Assembly: GCF_900492205.1 (NCBI RefSeq)
Contig: NZ_UEYQ01000020.1
Location: forward strand, 1-61,123
Direction: 5' to 3'
From: Ciceribacter sp. T2.26MG-112.2
Lineage (GTDB): Bacteria; Pseudomonadota; Alphaproteobacteria; Rhizobiales; Rhizobiaceae
Length of the DNA stretch: 61,123 bases
The notes beneath the pieces are model-generated. The model saw only the letters and a program-made list of their open reading frames with translations. It was not told the origin of the DNA and did no database searches. A program made the position numbers and the translations under genes. Shown here piece after piece: positions 52,830 through 61,123 of this stretch (position 1 is its first letter; each line of letters starts with the position of its first letter).

Positions 52830-53603
52830 ATGAGTTCGACCAAGGAGAGTCCTCTCGAGCGATACATGTCAGTGCTCGAAACAATTGCTCCTTTTGCCGA
52901 AGGGCTTACAGCGGCCGAGCTGGAGGCTGCCCTCGATTTGCCGAAAACTACGGTCAATCGCTTGCTGCACGCGCTATTGGACGGAGGCATGCTCACGCTA
53001 GATACGTCGCGCGGCCGCAGCTACAGGCTGGGCGAGCGGATGTTGCGCCTGCTTCATAGCTCGCCTGACACGGGATGGGTGGAGAAAATCTCGCAGCGAC
53101 CGCTTCAGACGCTCGCCGAGAGGACGGGGCTGTCGGCCTTCATTTCCAAGTTCGACGGTGCGAATATCAAATCGATCACCTGTGTGGCACCGGACACGCC
53201 GATAAAGATGTATGTTGTACCGGGCATGTCAATGCCGGCCAATGCAACGGCAACCGGTAAAGCAATCCTCGCGTTCCAGGCGAACGATGCGGTGGACCGG
53301 GTTCTGGCCGAGCGGCTGGACCGCTTCACGGGCAACACCGTCGTCGATGCCGCCGACCTTAGGGAAGAGCTTGAGCGCACTAGGCTGCGCGGATTTGCAG
53401 TCGACCTTGCCGAGCATGTAGCCGGGCTCGGCAGTATCGCTTACCCGATCTTTACGCCGCCTGCGGATGTCGCCTACGCCGTGGGTATCACCGGCCCCTA
53501 TGGCCAGGTCATAGAGCAGAACTTCGAAAGCAATTGCGCGGCTGTTGCCGATGCAGCCAGTCGTCTGGGCAAGTTACTCCAGCTCCACCAGCGCGCCGGA
53601 TAG
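52830..53603 (+). CDS. IclR-family transcriptional regulator
   Basis: A 257-residue protein with winged helix (LTAAELEAALDLPKTTVNRL) and an IclR ligand-binding domain: MPANATATGKAILAFQA, GFAVDLAEHVAGLGSIAYPI and the terminal GPYGQVIEQNFESN block. It is upstream of and on the same strand as the aldehyde dehydrogenase, 159 bases away, and is likely its regulator. ATG 52830 has GAGG just upstream. The first ATG of the frame, 52803, has none. Confidence 0.9.
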   Translation: MSSTKESPLERYMSVLETIAPFAEGLTAAELEAALDLPKTTVNRLLHALLDGGMLTLDTSRGRSYRLGERMLRLLHSSPDTGWVEKISQRPLQTLAERTGLSAFISKFDGANIKSITCVAPDTPIKMYVVPGMSMPANATATGKAILAFQANDAVDRVLAERLDRFTGNTVVDAADLREELERTRLRGFAVDLAEHVAGLGSIAYPIFTPPADVAYAVGITGPYGQVIEQNFESNCAAVADAASRLGKLLQLHQRAG

Positions 53604-53723
53604 CCTGTTGGAAATGATCATGAACCACTCTGCGCTCGCGGCGTGTGTAGCCTTGATTATCCCGAAAGATGGGAAAAGAGCCAGTTTGTGGAATTCACCC
53701 TTGACATGAGGAGTGACTTGATG

Positions 53724-53753
53724 CCGAATATCGGAACATGAACCAATATTCGG
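53724..53753. promoter_or_regulatory. Inverted repeat just before the aldehyde dehydrogenase start
   Basis: CCGAATAT (53724-53731) and ATATTCGG (53746-53753) are perfect 8-bp arms with a 14-base spacer. Each arm is also part of a near-palindrome (CCGAATATCGG and CCAATATTCGG) set 19 bases apart. A TTGACA lies at 53701. The repeat ends 9 bases before the ATG, so it could be an IclR operator or an RNA hairpin over the ribosome site. Confidence 0.55.
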
Positions 53754-53762
53754 AACCAAATT

Positions 53763-55310
53763 ATGTCTGCAGCAATACCGCGAGTGACCTATTCCAATAT
53801 CGGCGTCGATTTCTCGCCGCTGCATGCGCACCTCGACGCGCTTATCCCGGATTTCGAAGCTTCGGTACTGGGCCGCGACTGGGCGACCGAATTTGCGACT
53901 GGTGCTCTCGCCACAGTGGCGAGCCCGATCGATCCGGCGCTGGAGCTGGGGCGCTTTCCCGTTTCCACACGGGCTGACATCAAGGCCGCGATTGCGGCTG
54001 CCCGCAAAGGCGCAAAGGTCTGGAATGCTTCCTCAGTCGACGATCGGCTCGACTTTGCGGCGCGTTGGAAGGCGGTTCTCGCCGAGGAAAAGTATCAGAT
54101 CGGCCTTGCGGCCCTCTATGAAATCGGGAAGTCGCGGATGGAGGCCATCGGCGAGGCTGACGAAGCCGTCGATATGCTCGAATATTATCCGTCCGAACTG
54201 AGGAACAACAACGGCTATCGCCGACCGATGAATGAGCTCGTTGCCAACGAGACTGCAACAAGCGTTCTGCGTCCTTATGGCGTTTTCGCAGTCGTCGCCC
54301 CGTTCAACTTCCCGGTCGCGCTGTCGATTGGCATGATCACCGGCGCACTGCTGGGCGGCAATTCCGTTGTCTTCAAGCCGTCGCCTGAGTGCCAGCTGAC
54401 CGGTCTCCTGATCGCCGACACGCTCAAGAAGGCCGGCCTGCCCGAGGGGGTGTTCACGGTCGTGCTCGGCGGTGCCGAGGTCGGGGAGCTCCTGACCAAG
54501 GACAAGGGTATTGATGGCGTCGCCTTCACCGGTTCCCATAAGACCGGCATGAGCATCTTCCGCCACATGGCGTCGCAGCCCTGGATGAAGCCCGTTATCG
54601 CGGAGATGGGCGGCAAGAACCCGGCCTATGTGACGGCCAAGGCCGACCTCGACCGTGCCGCTCAGGGTGTCGTCCGCTCGGCTTTCGGGTTGCAGGGCCA
54701 GAAATGCTCGGCCTGCTCGGTCGTCTATGTCGATAACAGCGTCAAGGACGAGTTTATCCGTCGAGCAACGGCTTTCGCGGCCAAGCTGGTTGTGGGTGAT
54801 CCGCGCCGCGCAGAGACCTTCGTGGGCCCCGTCTATGGACAGAAGACCGTCGAGCGCTTCCGGGCATCGGTCGCTCAGGCACGGGCGGAGGGCAAGGTCC
54901 ATTTCGGCGGCGAGCATCTCGATGGCCAGCCGGAAAACTATTTCAGCCCTGCAATTGTCGAGCTTGATGGTCCCGGCAATCTCACCCGCGAAGAGCTGTT
55001 CATGCCCTTTGTTGTCGTCCGTGGCGTCGATGGTCTCGAAGCCGCGCTCGACGAAGGCAATGACATCTCCTATGGCCTTTCGGCTGGCATCTTCACCGAG
55101 GATCAGGTTGAGCTCCAGTATTTCCTCGACCATGCCGAGGCCGGCGTTCTCTATGCCAACCGCGCAAGCGGTGCGACCACCGGCGCCTGGCCAGGCGCTC
55201 AGCCGTTTTGCGGCTGGAAGGGCACGGGCGTCAGCGGCAAGGGCGGGCTTGGAGCCTATTTCCTGCCGCAGTTCATGAGGGAACAGAGCCATACGATCAT
55301 GACGAAATGA
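53763..55310 (+). CDS. Aldehyde dehydrogenase, P5C-dehydrogenase-like
   Basis: A 515-residue NAD-dependent aldehyde dehydrogenase. General base E281 is in IAEMGGKNPAYV and the nucleophile C315 is in GLQGQKCSACSVVYVD, the pattern of 1-pyrroline-5-carboxylate (glutamate semialdehyde) dehydrogenases RocA/PutA. VVAPFNFPVALSIGMITGAL and VAFTGSHKTGMSIF also fit. The exact substrate may be another semialdehyde produced by the adjacent aminotransferase. It is the first gene after the IclR regulator and the candidate operator at 53724. Confidence 0.88.
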   Translation: MSAAIPRVTYSNIGVDFSPLHAHLDALIPDFEASVLGRDWATEFATGALATVASPIDPALELGRFPVSTRADIKAAIAAARKGAKVWNASSVDDRLDFAARWKAVLAEEKYQIGLAALYEIGKSRMEAIGEADEAVDMLEYYPSELRNNNGYRRPMNELVANETATSVLRPYGVFAVVAPFNFPVALSIGMITGALLGGNSVVFKPSPECQLTGLLIADTLKKAGLPEGVFTVVLGGAEVGELLTKDKGIDGVAFTGSHKTGMSIFRHMASQPWMKPVIAEMGGKNPAYVTAKADLDRAAQGVVRSAFGLQGQKCSACSVVYVDNSVKDEFIRRATAFAAKLVVGDPRRAETFVGPVYGQKTVERFRASVAQARAEGKVHFGGEHLDGQPENYFSPAIVELDGPGNLTREELFMPFVVVRGVDGLEAALDEGNDISYGLSAGIFTEDQVELQYFLDHAEAGVLYANRASGATTGAWPGAQPFCGWKGTGVSGKGGLGAYFLPQFMREQSHTIMTK

Positions 55311-55364
55311 GCTGGATAAGCTCACGACGCGGCGACGAAATTCCCATTCCTGAAGGCAGATCCA

Positions 55365-56678
55365 ATGTCGACTTACCCTGATTCCGTTCCCGGATCGCGG
55401 GACCTGTTCGCGCGTGCCCGCAAGGTCATGCCGGGCGGCAATACGCGCACCACTGTCTATATCGACCCGTTCCCTATCTATGCCGCGCGCGGCGAAGGCT
55501 GCCGCGTGTGGGACGTCGACGGCAATGTCTATTACGACTGCATCAACAATTTTACCGCGATGATCCACGGCTATGCGCAGCCCGAAGCGGTGGCGGCGGT
55601 CGCCGATCAGTTGCCGCTCGGCACAGCCTTTGGTGCGCCCACACTCAGCGAAATCGAACTGGCCGAGCTTCTGGTCGATCGCCTCCCATCCGTCGAGCAT
55701 GTCCGCTTCGCCAACTCGGGTACGGAAGCGGTCATGATGGCGATCAAGGCCGCCCGCGCCTTCACCGGCCGGCCGAAGATCGTCAAGATCGAAGGCGCCT
55801 ATCATGGCTCTTATGATTTCGCCGAAGTGAGCCTGGACAGCTCTCCGTCCAACTGGGGCGATATTCCGGCATCCACTGCCTATGCCAAGGGTACGCCGGA
55901 GGGAGTTCTGAAGGACGTGGTTGTCGTTCCCTTCAACGACATCGAGGCTCTAGCGGCGGTCTTCCGCGCCTGGGGTAGCGAGATTGCCGCCGTGTTGATC
56001 GACCCGATGCCGAACCGGGCAGGGCTCATCCCCGCGCGTCAGGATTATCTCGACGGGCTGGTGAAAACGGCCCATGCGGCAGGATCGCTGGTGATCTTCG
56101 ATGAGGTGATCTCCTTCCGGCTCGGCTATTCCGGGGCGCAGGGCCTCTGGGGCATCACGCCCGACCTGACCGCGCTCGGCAAGATCATCGGCGGTGGCTT
56201 TCCGGTTGGCGCGATCGCCGGTCGGTCCGACGTGATGGCCGTGTTCGATCCGACGGGTGGAAAGCCGGCGCTGCCGCATGGTGGGACCTTCACGGCCAAT
56301 CCGGTGACGATGCGGGCCGGCATTGCCGCGATGACGGCGCTTACGCCCGAGGCCTTCAAGCATCTCGACGAGATCGGCGACACCCTGCGCCAGGGCACCA
56401 GCGAAGCGCTGAAGAAGCACGGATTGCCGGGCGTCTGCGTCGGCCTCGGCTCGCTCTTCAAGCTGCATTTCACCGACAACCCGATCACGGATTACCGGTC
56501 GGTCTATCCGACGGCGGCCGAGCGCAAGATGCTCGACCAGTTCCACAAGGGGTTGCTGAACCGAGGCGTGCTGTCCGCGAGCTACGGTCTCTTCGCGCTT
56601 TCGACGTCGATGGAGGCCGCCGATGCCGACAAGATTCTCGCGGCAATCGATGAAACGCTCGGCGCGATCGTCCGGTAG
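55365..56678 (+). CDS. Class III aminotransferase, GSA-aminomutase-like (copy 2)
   Basis: A 437-residue PLP enzyme closely related to copy 1 at 40069: shared blocks include FANSGTEAVMMAIKAARAFT, EGAYHGSYDFAEVS and LIDPMPNRAGL. Schiff-base Lys is K273 in ALGKIIGGGFPVGAIAG and the cofactor Asp is in LVIFDEVISF. Together with the aldehyde dehydrogenase before it, transamination of an omega- or beta-amino compound to a semialdehyde followed by oxidation is plausible. A haem role is unlikely in this context. Confidence 0.88.
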   Translation: MSTYPDSVPGSRDLFARARKVMPGGNTRTTVYIDPFPIYAARGEGCRVWDVDGNVYYDCINNFTAMIHGYAQPEAVAAVADQLPLGTAFGAPTLSEIELAELLVDRLPSVEHVRFANSGTEAVMMAIKAARAFTGRPKIVKIEGAYHGSYDFAEVSLDSSPSNWGDIPASTAYAKGTPEGVLKDVVVVPFNDIEALAAVFRAWGSEIAAVLIDPMPNRAGLIPARQDYLDGLVKTAHAAGSLVIFDEVISFRLGYSGAQGLWGITPDLTALGKIIGGGFPVGAIAGRSDVMAVFDPTGGKPALPHGGTFTANPVTMRAGIAAMTALTPEAFKHLDEIGDTLRQGTSEALKKHGLPGVCVGLGSLFKLHFTDNPITDYRSVYPTAAERKMLDQFHKGLLNRGVLSASYGLFALSTSMEAADADKILAAIDETLGAIVR

Positions 56679-56722
56679 GCCTAACAGCGCACCGCCCCTA
56701 TTGAATAGAAGCAGGACAGACT

Positions 56723-57874
56723 ATGACAACTTCTCCCCATGTCGTCGTGATCGGAGCCGGAACGCTCGGAATGTGGACGGCGACAAACCTCGTCGAACAG
56801 GGCGCACGCGTTACCGTGCTCGACGGTCAGGCGATCGCCTCGGGTTCCAGCGGCCGATCGGTCGGCGTTGTCGGAACACAGTTCACAGACCCTTTCGAGC
56901 TCATGCTCCGCGGCCATGCCATCCCGCGCTTCCGCGAACTGGAAAAGCTGGGGCTGCGCTTCAATCACATTGGCTATCTTCGCCTTGCGAGGACGCAAGA
57001 GCAGATGGCGCTGTTTGAGAAGTCGGTCGCCATGCAGGCGGAGAAGGGCTTTCGCTCGCGAGTTTATCAGGCTGGCGAACTCAAGCAGCTTGTGCCGCAT
57101 ATGGATCCTGACGGTCTGGCCGGCGGCATCTTCGGGCCTGACGACGGCTTCATCGATCCGCACGAAATGTGCATGCTCCTTGCCGAGCGGCTTCGTGAAC
57201 GCCGCGCTGTGATCCGCCAATTCTGCAAGGTCACCGATGTCGAGCGGCGGTCGGGTGGTGGCTATCGGCTCACGACGTCCGAGGCGGCTATCGACTGCGA
57301 CATCGTCGTCAATGCCGCAGGTGCCTGGGCTGCGCAGCTGGCTGCCATGTTCGGCCAGACCCTTCATGTTCGTCCGGAGCGGCACGAAGCCGTGACGATC
57401 CTGCTCGACAAGCCACTCGACTATACGATGCCGATGGTGATGGATCTCGTCAATGGCGAGGGCTCGGGCCTCAATTTCCGGCACGAGAAGCCCCAGGAGC
57501 TGATCGCCGAGGTCCACAAGGTGGCGTCCCTGGAACCGGAAGACCCGGAGACCTACAACGACCAGTGCGAAGAAGAGTCGAAGATCCACCTGGCTGAGCT
57601 GATTCTGGAGCGGGTGCCCCATCTGCCAGGCGCGCGGCTCGGCCGCGGCTGGGCGGGCCTCTATCCCGTTACCGCCGATCATCGGCCCTTTGTAGGTCCG
57701 ATCGATCTGTCGGAGCCCACGCTCGTCACGGCGGCCGGTGCCGGCGGCTACGGAATCCAACTCTCGCCCGTGATCGGGCAGGTGGCGGCCGACTGGGCGC
57801 TGCATGGTGCTCCTGTGTCAGCCCCCGGGGCCGAGGCGCTGCTGCCGACGCCGGCGCGCAACATCCCCGTATGA
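56723..57874 (+). CDS. FAD-dependent amine/amino acid oxidoreductase (DAO family)
   Basis: A 383-residue protein with the FAD-binding motif VVIGAGTLGMWTATNLVEQG, the acidic DG at the end of strand 2 (RVTVLDGQAI), and C-terminal RGWAGLYPVTADHRPFVGPI with GYGIQLSPVIGQVAADW. This resembles glycine or sarcosine oxidase and D-amino acid dehydrogenase families. It could oxidise an N-methyl or alpha-amino acid imported by the adjacent ABC system. It lies 44 bases after the aminotransferase gene, and its electrons might pass to an ETF, whose beta-subunit gene lies at the right end of the window. Confidence 0.85.
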   Translation: MTTSPHVVVIGAGTLGMWTATNLVEQGARVTVLDGQAIASGSSGRSVGVVGTQFTDPFELMLRGHAIPRFRELEKLGLRFNHIGYLRLARTQEQMALFEKSVAMQAEKGFRSRVYQAGELKQLVPHMDPDGLAGGIFGPDDGFIDPHEMCMLLAERLRERRAVIRQFCKVTDVERRSGGGYRLTTSEAAIDCDIVVNAAGAWAAQLAAMFGQTLHVRPERHEAVTILLDKPLDYTMPMVMDLVNGEGSGLNFRHEKPQELIAEVHKVASLEPEDPETYNDQCEEESKIHLAELILERVPHLPGARLGRGWAGLYPVTADHRPFVGPIDLSEPTLVTAAGAGGYGIQLSPVIGQVAADWALHGAPVSAPGAEALLPTPARNIPV

Positions 57875-57924
57875 CCCCAGGCAGACAGATGCACGAACGC
57901 AACAGAAAAACAGGGAGCGGCCGC

Positions 57925-57960
57925 ATGCCGGAGACGACAGAAGTATCAGGCTTCCGGCAT
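57925..57960. other. Intercistronic inverted repeat before the ABC genes
   Basis: ATGCCGGA (57925-57932) and TCCGGCAT (57953-57960) form a perfect 8-bp stem with a 20-base loop, between the FAD oxidoreductase and the ABC ATPase genes. It may tune read-through or mRNA stability. Confidence 0.45.
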
Positions 57961-57982
57961 CTTCAGGCTGGCCTCTAGAGCC

Positions 57983-58744
57983 ATGTCGGAAACACAACCC
58001 ATTGTCCGGCTGCAGGATGTGAACGTATCCTACGGCACCTATCACGCGGTGAAGAACGTCTCGCTCGAAATTGCGCGCGGCGAGGTCGTCGCCATCGTCG
58101 GCCCGAGTGGGGCCGGCAAGAGCACGCTTCTGCGCACCATCAACATGCTCGAGCATCCCTCGGCGGGAACGCTGGCCGTCGGCGATTTCCGGTTTGCCCT
58201 TGATCACGCGCTGCCGACGGAAGCGCTTTTGAAGTTGCGCCGCTCCACAGGCATGGTGTTCCAGTCCTTCAACCTGTTTCCGCATATGACGGTCCAGCGC
58301 AACATCTCACTGCCCCAGATGCGCGTTCTGAAGCGCACGAAAGCCGAAGCAGAATTGCGAACCGCAACGCTGCTTGAGCGTGTGCATCTCGCCGACAAGG
58401 CGCATTCCTACCCCGCGCGCCTTTCCGGCGGACAGCAGCAGCGCATCGCGATTGCCCGCGCACTGGCGCTTGACCCCCAGGTGATGTTGTTTGACGAACC
58501 GACCTCCGCGCTCGACCCGGAGCTCGGGCTCGAGGTGCTTTCGGTCATGCGCGAACTTGCCGAGGACGGTATGACGATGATCGTCGTCACCCATGAGATC
58601 GCCTTTGCTGCCGAGGTCGCCGATCGCCTGGTCGTTATGGCGAATGGCGAAATCATCGAGGAAGGCTCGCCCAAGGAGGTGATCCGCAATCCGAAGTCGG
58701 AACGCACCCAGCGGTTCTTCCGCGCGATCCTGGATCGCCATTGA
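57983..58744 (+). CDS. Polar amino acid ABC transporter ATPase
   Basis: A 253-residue ATPase of the GlnQ/HisP type with Walker A (GPSGAGKSTLL), signature (LSGGQQQRIAIARALA), Walker B (VMLFDEPTSALDPE) and H-loop (IVVTHEIAFAAEV). Its stop overlaps the start of the permease gene by one base (TGATG). It lies 108 bases after the FAD oxidoreductase gene on the same strand, with the hairpin at 57925 between them. Confidence 0.95.
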   Translation: MSETQPIVRLQDVNVSYGTYHAVKNVSLEIARGEVVAIVGPSGAGKSTLLRTINMLEHPSAGTLAVGDFRFALDHALPTEALLKLRRSTGMVFQSFNLFPHMTVQRNISLPQMRVLKRTKAEAELRTATLLERVHLADKAHSYPARLSGGQQQRIAIARALALDPQVMLFDEPTSALDPELGLEVLSVMRELAEDGMTMIVVTHEIAFAAEVADRLVVMANGEIIEEGSPKEVIRNPKSERTQRFFRAILDRH

Positions 58745-59385
58745 TGACGGAACTATTGCTCAACCTTTTGAAGGGCGTGCCCTATACGCTGGGCGTGACC
58801 ATCGGCGCTTTCGTCATCGGCATGATCGGGGGCGTGCCTCTCGTGCTCATGCGGCGCTCCAGCAGCCGATTTCTGCGTTGGCCCGCGCGCATTTACATTG
58901 ACGTCATGCGCGGCATACCGCCGGTCGTCTGGCTGTTCATCATCTTTTTCGGTCTCAGCAGTGTGCTGATCAAGCTCAGCTCGTTTCAGGCGGCAACAAT
59001 CGGGCTCGGACTGGTGTCGGCAGCGTATCTCGCCGAAATCTACCGCGGCGGCTTTCTTGCCCTGCCCAAGGCGCAGGGCGAGGCAGCGGTTGCGCTCGGA
59101 ATGAGCCATGCCGACATTCTGCGCTATGTCATGGCGCCACAGGTTCTGCAGGTGTCGATCGCGCCCATGGCGACCTTCCTCGTCAGCCTGCTCAAGGACT
59201 CGACGGTCGCCTCCACGATCGGCGTGCGCGATATCATGATGTTCGGTTCCCAGGCAGCGCAGGCGTCCGGTGGAGGCTATGCGCCCTTCGTCTTTGCGGC
59301 CGCCCTCTACATCATCCTGTCCATACCGGTGGCGTTCTTCTCGCGCCTCATGGACGAGAGGCTTCGCCGGAGTATCGGACGATGA
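58744..59385 (+). CDS. Polar amino acid ABC transporter permease 1
   Basis: A 213-residue inner-membrane protein of the HisM/GlnP type with about five segments. Conserved loops are IYIDVMRGIPPVVWLFIIFF and YRGGFLALPKAQGEAAVALG. The ATG at 58744 overlaps the ATPase stop. Its own stop overlaps the second permease start by 4 bases (ATGA), so ATPase and both permeases are translationally coupled. Confidence 0.93.
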   Translation: MTELLLNLLKGVPYTLGVTIGAFVIGMIGGVPLVLMRRSSSRFLRWPARIYIDVMRGIPPVVWLFIIFFGLSSVLIKLSSFQAATIGLGLVSAAYLAEIYRGGFLALPKAQGEAAVALGMSHADILRYVMAPQVLQVSIAPMATFLVSLLKDSTVASTIGVRDIMMFGSQAAQASGGGYAPFVFAAALYIILSIPVAFFSRLMDERLRRSIGR

Positions 59386-60041
59386 CTGAACTGTTCTCCA
59401 ACTGGATCAACTGGACCCCGCAGCTCTTCAAAGGCCTGAAGGTCAGCCTGCAGCTCGTCGGCCTGGCCATGCTGTTCGGCTTGCCGCTGGGGCTTGGTTT
59501 GGCGCTCCTGTCCTCGGCGAAGTCGTGGGTGCCGCGCTACCTTGCGGTGGCTGCCGTCGAAATCGGCCGGGGGGCGCCTGCGCTTGTCGTCCTGCAAATG
59601 GTCTATTACGGCCTGCCATCCGCTGGGCTGAATGTCGGTGCCTTTGCCGCCGGCGCCACCGCGCTTGCGCTCACCACCGGCGCCTATACCAGCGAGATCC
59701 TTCGGGCCGGGCTCAATGCCGTTCCCCGCCGGGAGGTGGAAGCCGGCATGGCGCTCGGCATGACCCAGGCCGACATCATGCGTTACGTGGTCATCCCCCA
59801 GGGGATCCTGTTCGCAGTGCCTGCGCTGATGAGCTTTGCCATTCTGATCTTCCAGGCGACGGCGCTGGCCTTCACGATCGCGGTGCCAGAACTGCTGGCG
59901 CGGGCCTACCGGGTCGGCGCAGCGACCTACCTCTATCTCGATGTCCTCATCCTGGCCGGGTTGCTCTACCTGGCCGTCACCATCCCGTTCGGCTGGCTCG
60001 TCAGCTGGACCGAACGTCGATTGGGTAGCCATCTCGGCTGA
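59382..60041 (+). CDS. Polar amino acid ABC transporter permease 2
   Basis: A 219-residue inner-membrane protein of the same family, with VEIGRGAPALVVLQMVYYGL, then SEILRAGLNAVPRREVEAGM and ALGMTQADIMRYVVIPQGIL. It forms a heterodimeric channel with permease 1. The binding protein begins 41 bases after its stop with a GGAGG ribosome site. Confidence 0.93.
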   Translation: MTELFSNWINWTPQLFKGLKVSLQLVGLAMLFGLPLGLGLALLSSAKSWVPRYLAVAAVEIGRGAPALVVLQMVYYGLPSAGLNVGAFAAGATALALTTGAYTSEILRAGLNAVPRREVEAGMALGMTQADIMRYVVIPQGILFAVPALMSFAILIFQATALAFTIAVPELLARAYRVGAATYLYLDVLILAGLLYLAVTIPFGWLVSWTERRLGSHLG

Positions 60042-60082
60042 CCAGACCAACCAAGCACAATAACACCACTGGAGGTATAAAC

Positions 60083-60898
60083 ATGCAGACGGGAAAGAAG
60101 ATCGCGACAGTAATCGTATTCGCGTCCACACTCGGAGCAGCGAGCGCCATGGCGCAGGATTGCACGCCGAAGCACCAGTTCGAGACGATCACGAAGGGCA
60201 AGCTCACGGTCGCGCTGACCAACACGCCGCCCTATTCGCAGGAAGAAGCCGGGGCCGTTTCCGGCATCGACGGCGACCTGGTGAAGATCTTCGCCAAGGA
60301 AAACTGCCTCGATATCACCTATGAGATCTTCACCTACCCGGCAGCCGTTTCGGCCGTGCAGTCCGATCGTGCCGACATGGCCATCGGCGGTTTCTATCGC
60401 ACTGCGGCCCGCGAAAAAGTTGTGACCCTGTCCACGCCGGTCTATCTCGATCAGCTCGCCGTGGCATCGGTTGACGGTCTCGACACCGTCGATCAGCTGC
60501 TCGGCAAGAAAGTCGGCACCGTCGAAGGCTACGCCTGGGTGCTCGAGATGGAAGACACTTTCGAAGGTTCCGGCACCTATCCCTCCTCGCTGAACCTTGC
60601 CCAGGATCTCCAGGCCGGTCGCATCGACGCCGCTCTCGAGGGCTTCGGTGCAGCGGTTCTTCTGAACAAGGGCACCAATGTACAGGTCAAGCTCCTGAAG
60701 GCGGACGATCGCATCAGCGCCACCACCAATGCGTCGCAGACATCGTTCCTGTTGTCGAAGACCAACGAAGCTTTCGTGTCTGCAGTCAACGCCACCATCA
60801 TGGATCAGCGCAGCCAGGGCGTGATCGGCACGACCCTCGAAACCTACGGCCTGGATCCGTCCGCGGCCGATGTGGGCCAAGGCCGTGTCATCCAGTAA
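60083..60898 (+). CDS. Periplasmic amino-acid-type binding protein
   Basis: A 271-residue SBP (family 3 type) with a signal peptide ending SAMAQDC. Fold blocks are [40 protein letters not shown] and [19 protein letters not shown]. It is the substrate-capturing part of the importer encoded just upstream. The ligand is unknown; an amino acid or betaine-like compound fits the aminotransferase, aldehyde dehydrogenase and FAD oxidase. Strong terminator-like hairpin follows at 60908. Confidence 0.92.
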   Translation: MQTGKKIATVIVFASTLGAASAMAQDCTPKHQFETITKGKLTVALTNTPPYSQEEAGAVSGIDGDLVKIFAKENCLDITYEIFTYPAAVSAVQSDRADMAIGGFYRTAAREKVVTLSTPVYLDQLAVASVDGLDTVDQLLGKKVGTVEGYAWVLEMEDTFEGSGTYPSSLNLAQDLQAGRIDAALEGFGAAVLLNKGTNVQVKLLKADDRISATTNASQTSFLLSKTNEAFVSAVNATIMDQRSQGVIGTTLETYGLDPSAADVGQGRVIQ

Positions 60899-60907
60899 GT
60901 ACTGGCA

Positions 60908-60931
60908 GCCGCGAGCCTATTGGCTCGCGGC
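60908..60931 (+). terminator. Terminator hairpin of the amino-acid uptake operon
   Basis: A perfect 10-bp stem GCCGCGAGCC / GGCTCGCGGC with loop TATT begins 9 bases after the SBP stop; the following TCGATTC is only weakly T-rich. Confidence 0.7.
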
Positions 60932-60993
60932 TCGATTCATCACTGACTGCTTCGGCGTGTCTCCTGCGCTGTGTTGACTGGGGGAAGAGAGAC

Positions 60994-61123
60994 ATGAAGA
61001 TACTCGTGACCGTTAAGCGGGTTGTGGACTACAACGTCAAGATCCGCGTCAAGACGGACGGGACCGGCGTGGAGCTGGCCAACGTCAAGATGTCGATGAA
61101 CCCGTTCGATGAAATCGCCGTCG
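60994..61123 (+). CDS. etfB: Electron transfer flavoprotein beta subunit, 5' end (continues past window)
   Basis: The 43 visible residues read [20 protein letters not shown] and [12 protein letters not shown], the typical N-terminus of EtfB. GGGGAAGAGA precedes ATG 60994. EtfAB passes electrons from flavin dehydrogenases to the quinone pool through ETF-quinone oxidoreductase. It lies beyond the hairpin at 60908, so it is probably a separate transcript. The 3' end and any etfA are outside the window. Confidence 0.9.
   Translation, partial: MKILVTVKRVVDYNVKIRVKTDGTGVELANVKMSMNPFDEIAV

Overview
The window looks like part of an accessory replicon or large genomic island of an alphaproteobacterium of the Rhizobiaceae type. 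The DNA is GC-rich. Gene families typical of rhizobia and agrobacteria recur: DUF1488, an Atu4866-like protein, TRAP and ABC uptake operons each with its own GntR or IclR regulator, SRAP, and GNGGG-repeat exported proteins. I saw no rRNA, tRNA, CRISPR array, replication origin or intact insertion sequence. The taxonomic reading is inference from protein families, not from a marker gene.

Layout. (1) 1-3.3 kb: a NarL-type two-component system lies between two exported Gly/Asn-repeat proteins. (2) 3.4-16 kb: a patchwork of small hypotheticals, a GFA-family protein, an SRAP peptidase, an NTF2-like exported protein, LysR and AraC regulators, an alpha/beta hydrolase and an AhpD-like protein. It is mixed with many damaged genes: a frameshifted nuclease, a frameshifted SDR, a frameshifted Atu4866-like gene, and two places where genes on opposite strands that have lost their 5' ends abut head to head. 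(3) 16-24.5 kb: a uronate catabolic locus with a divergent Gfo/Idh/MocA dehydrogenase, uxaC, a TRAP transporter (dctPQM), a GntR regulator, kduI, kduD and kdgF. (4) 25.2-31.5 kb, minus strand: a GT4 glycosyltransferase with a large C-terminal domain, a GH130 mannoside-phosphorylase-like enzyme and an AGE epimerase, preceded by three small conserved-looking ORFs. (5) 32.3-44.6 kb: a compact divergon. The minus arm encodes a PotABCD-like ABC importer, a degenerate OmpR-type regulator, an alpha-oxoamine synthase-like PLP enzyme and a LuxR-type regulator with an acyl-homoserine-lactone-like sensor domain. The plus arm encodes a GntR regulator, a class III aminotransferase, a ThDP enzyme, an SDR and a second degenerate OmpR-type regulator. 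(6) 45-52.5 kb: a copper nitrite reductase with a candidate NnrR box, a DUF411 protein, an aldo/keto reductase, an SGNH hydrolase, a LysR regulator and a second hydrolase. (7) 52.8-60.9 kb: an IclR-controlled locus with an aldehyde dehydrogenase, a second class III aminotransferase, an FAD oxidoreductase and a polar amino acid ABC importer, then the 5' end of etfB.

Most intact loci are importer plus catabolic enzymes plus a dedicated regulator. The most unusual region is the 12-kb divergon at 32.3-44.6 kb. It couples import and amino-ketone or acyloin-type chemistry to a LuxR receptor and two receiver-degenerate regulators, and it has no luxI-type synthase. It is my best candidate for an undescribed system, either a new signalling circuit or a self-sensing catabolic pathway. 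Palindromic operator candidates were read directly upstream of three of the catabolic operons.
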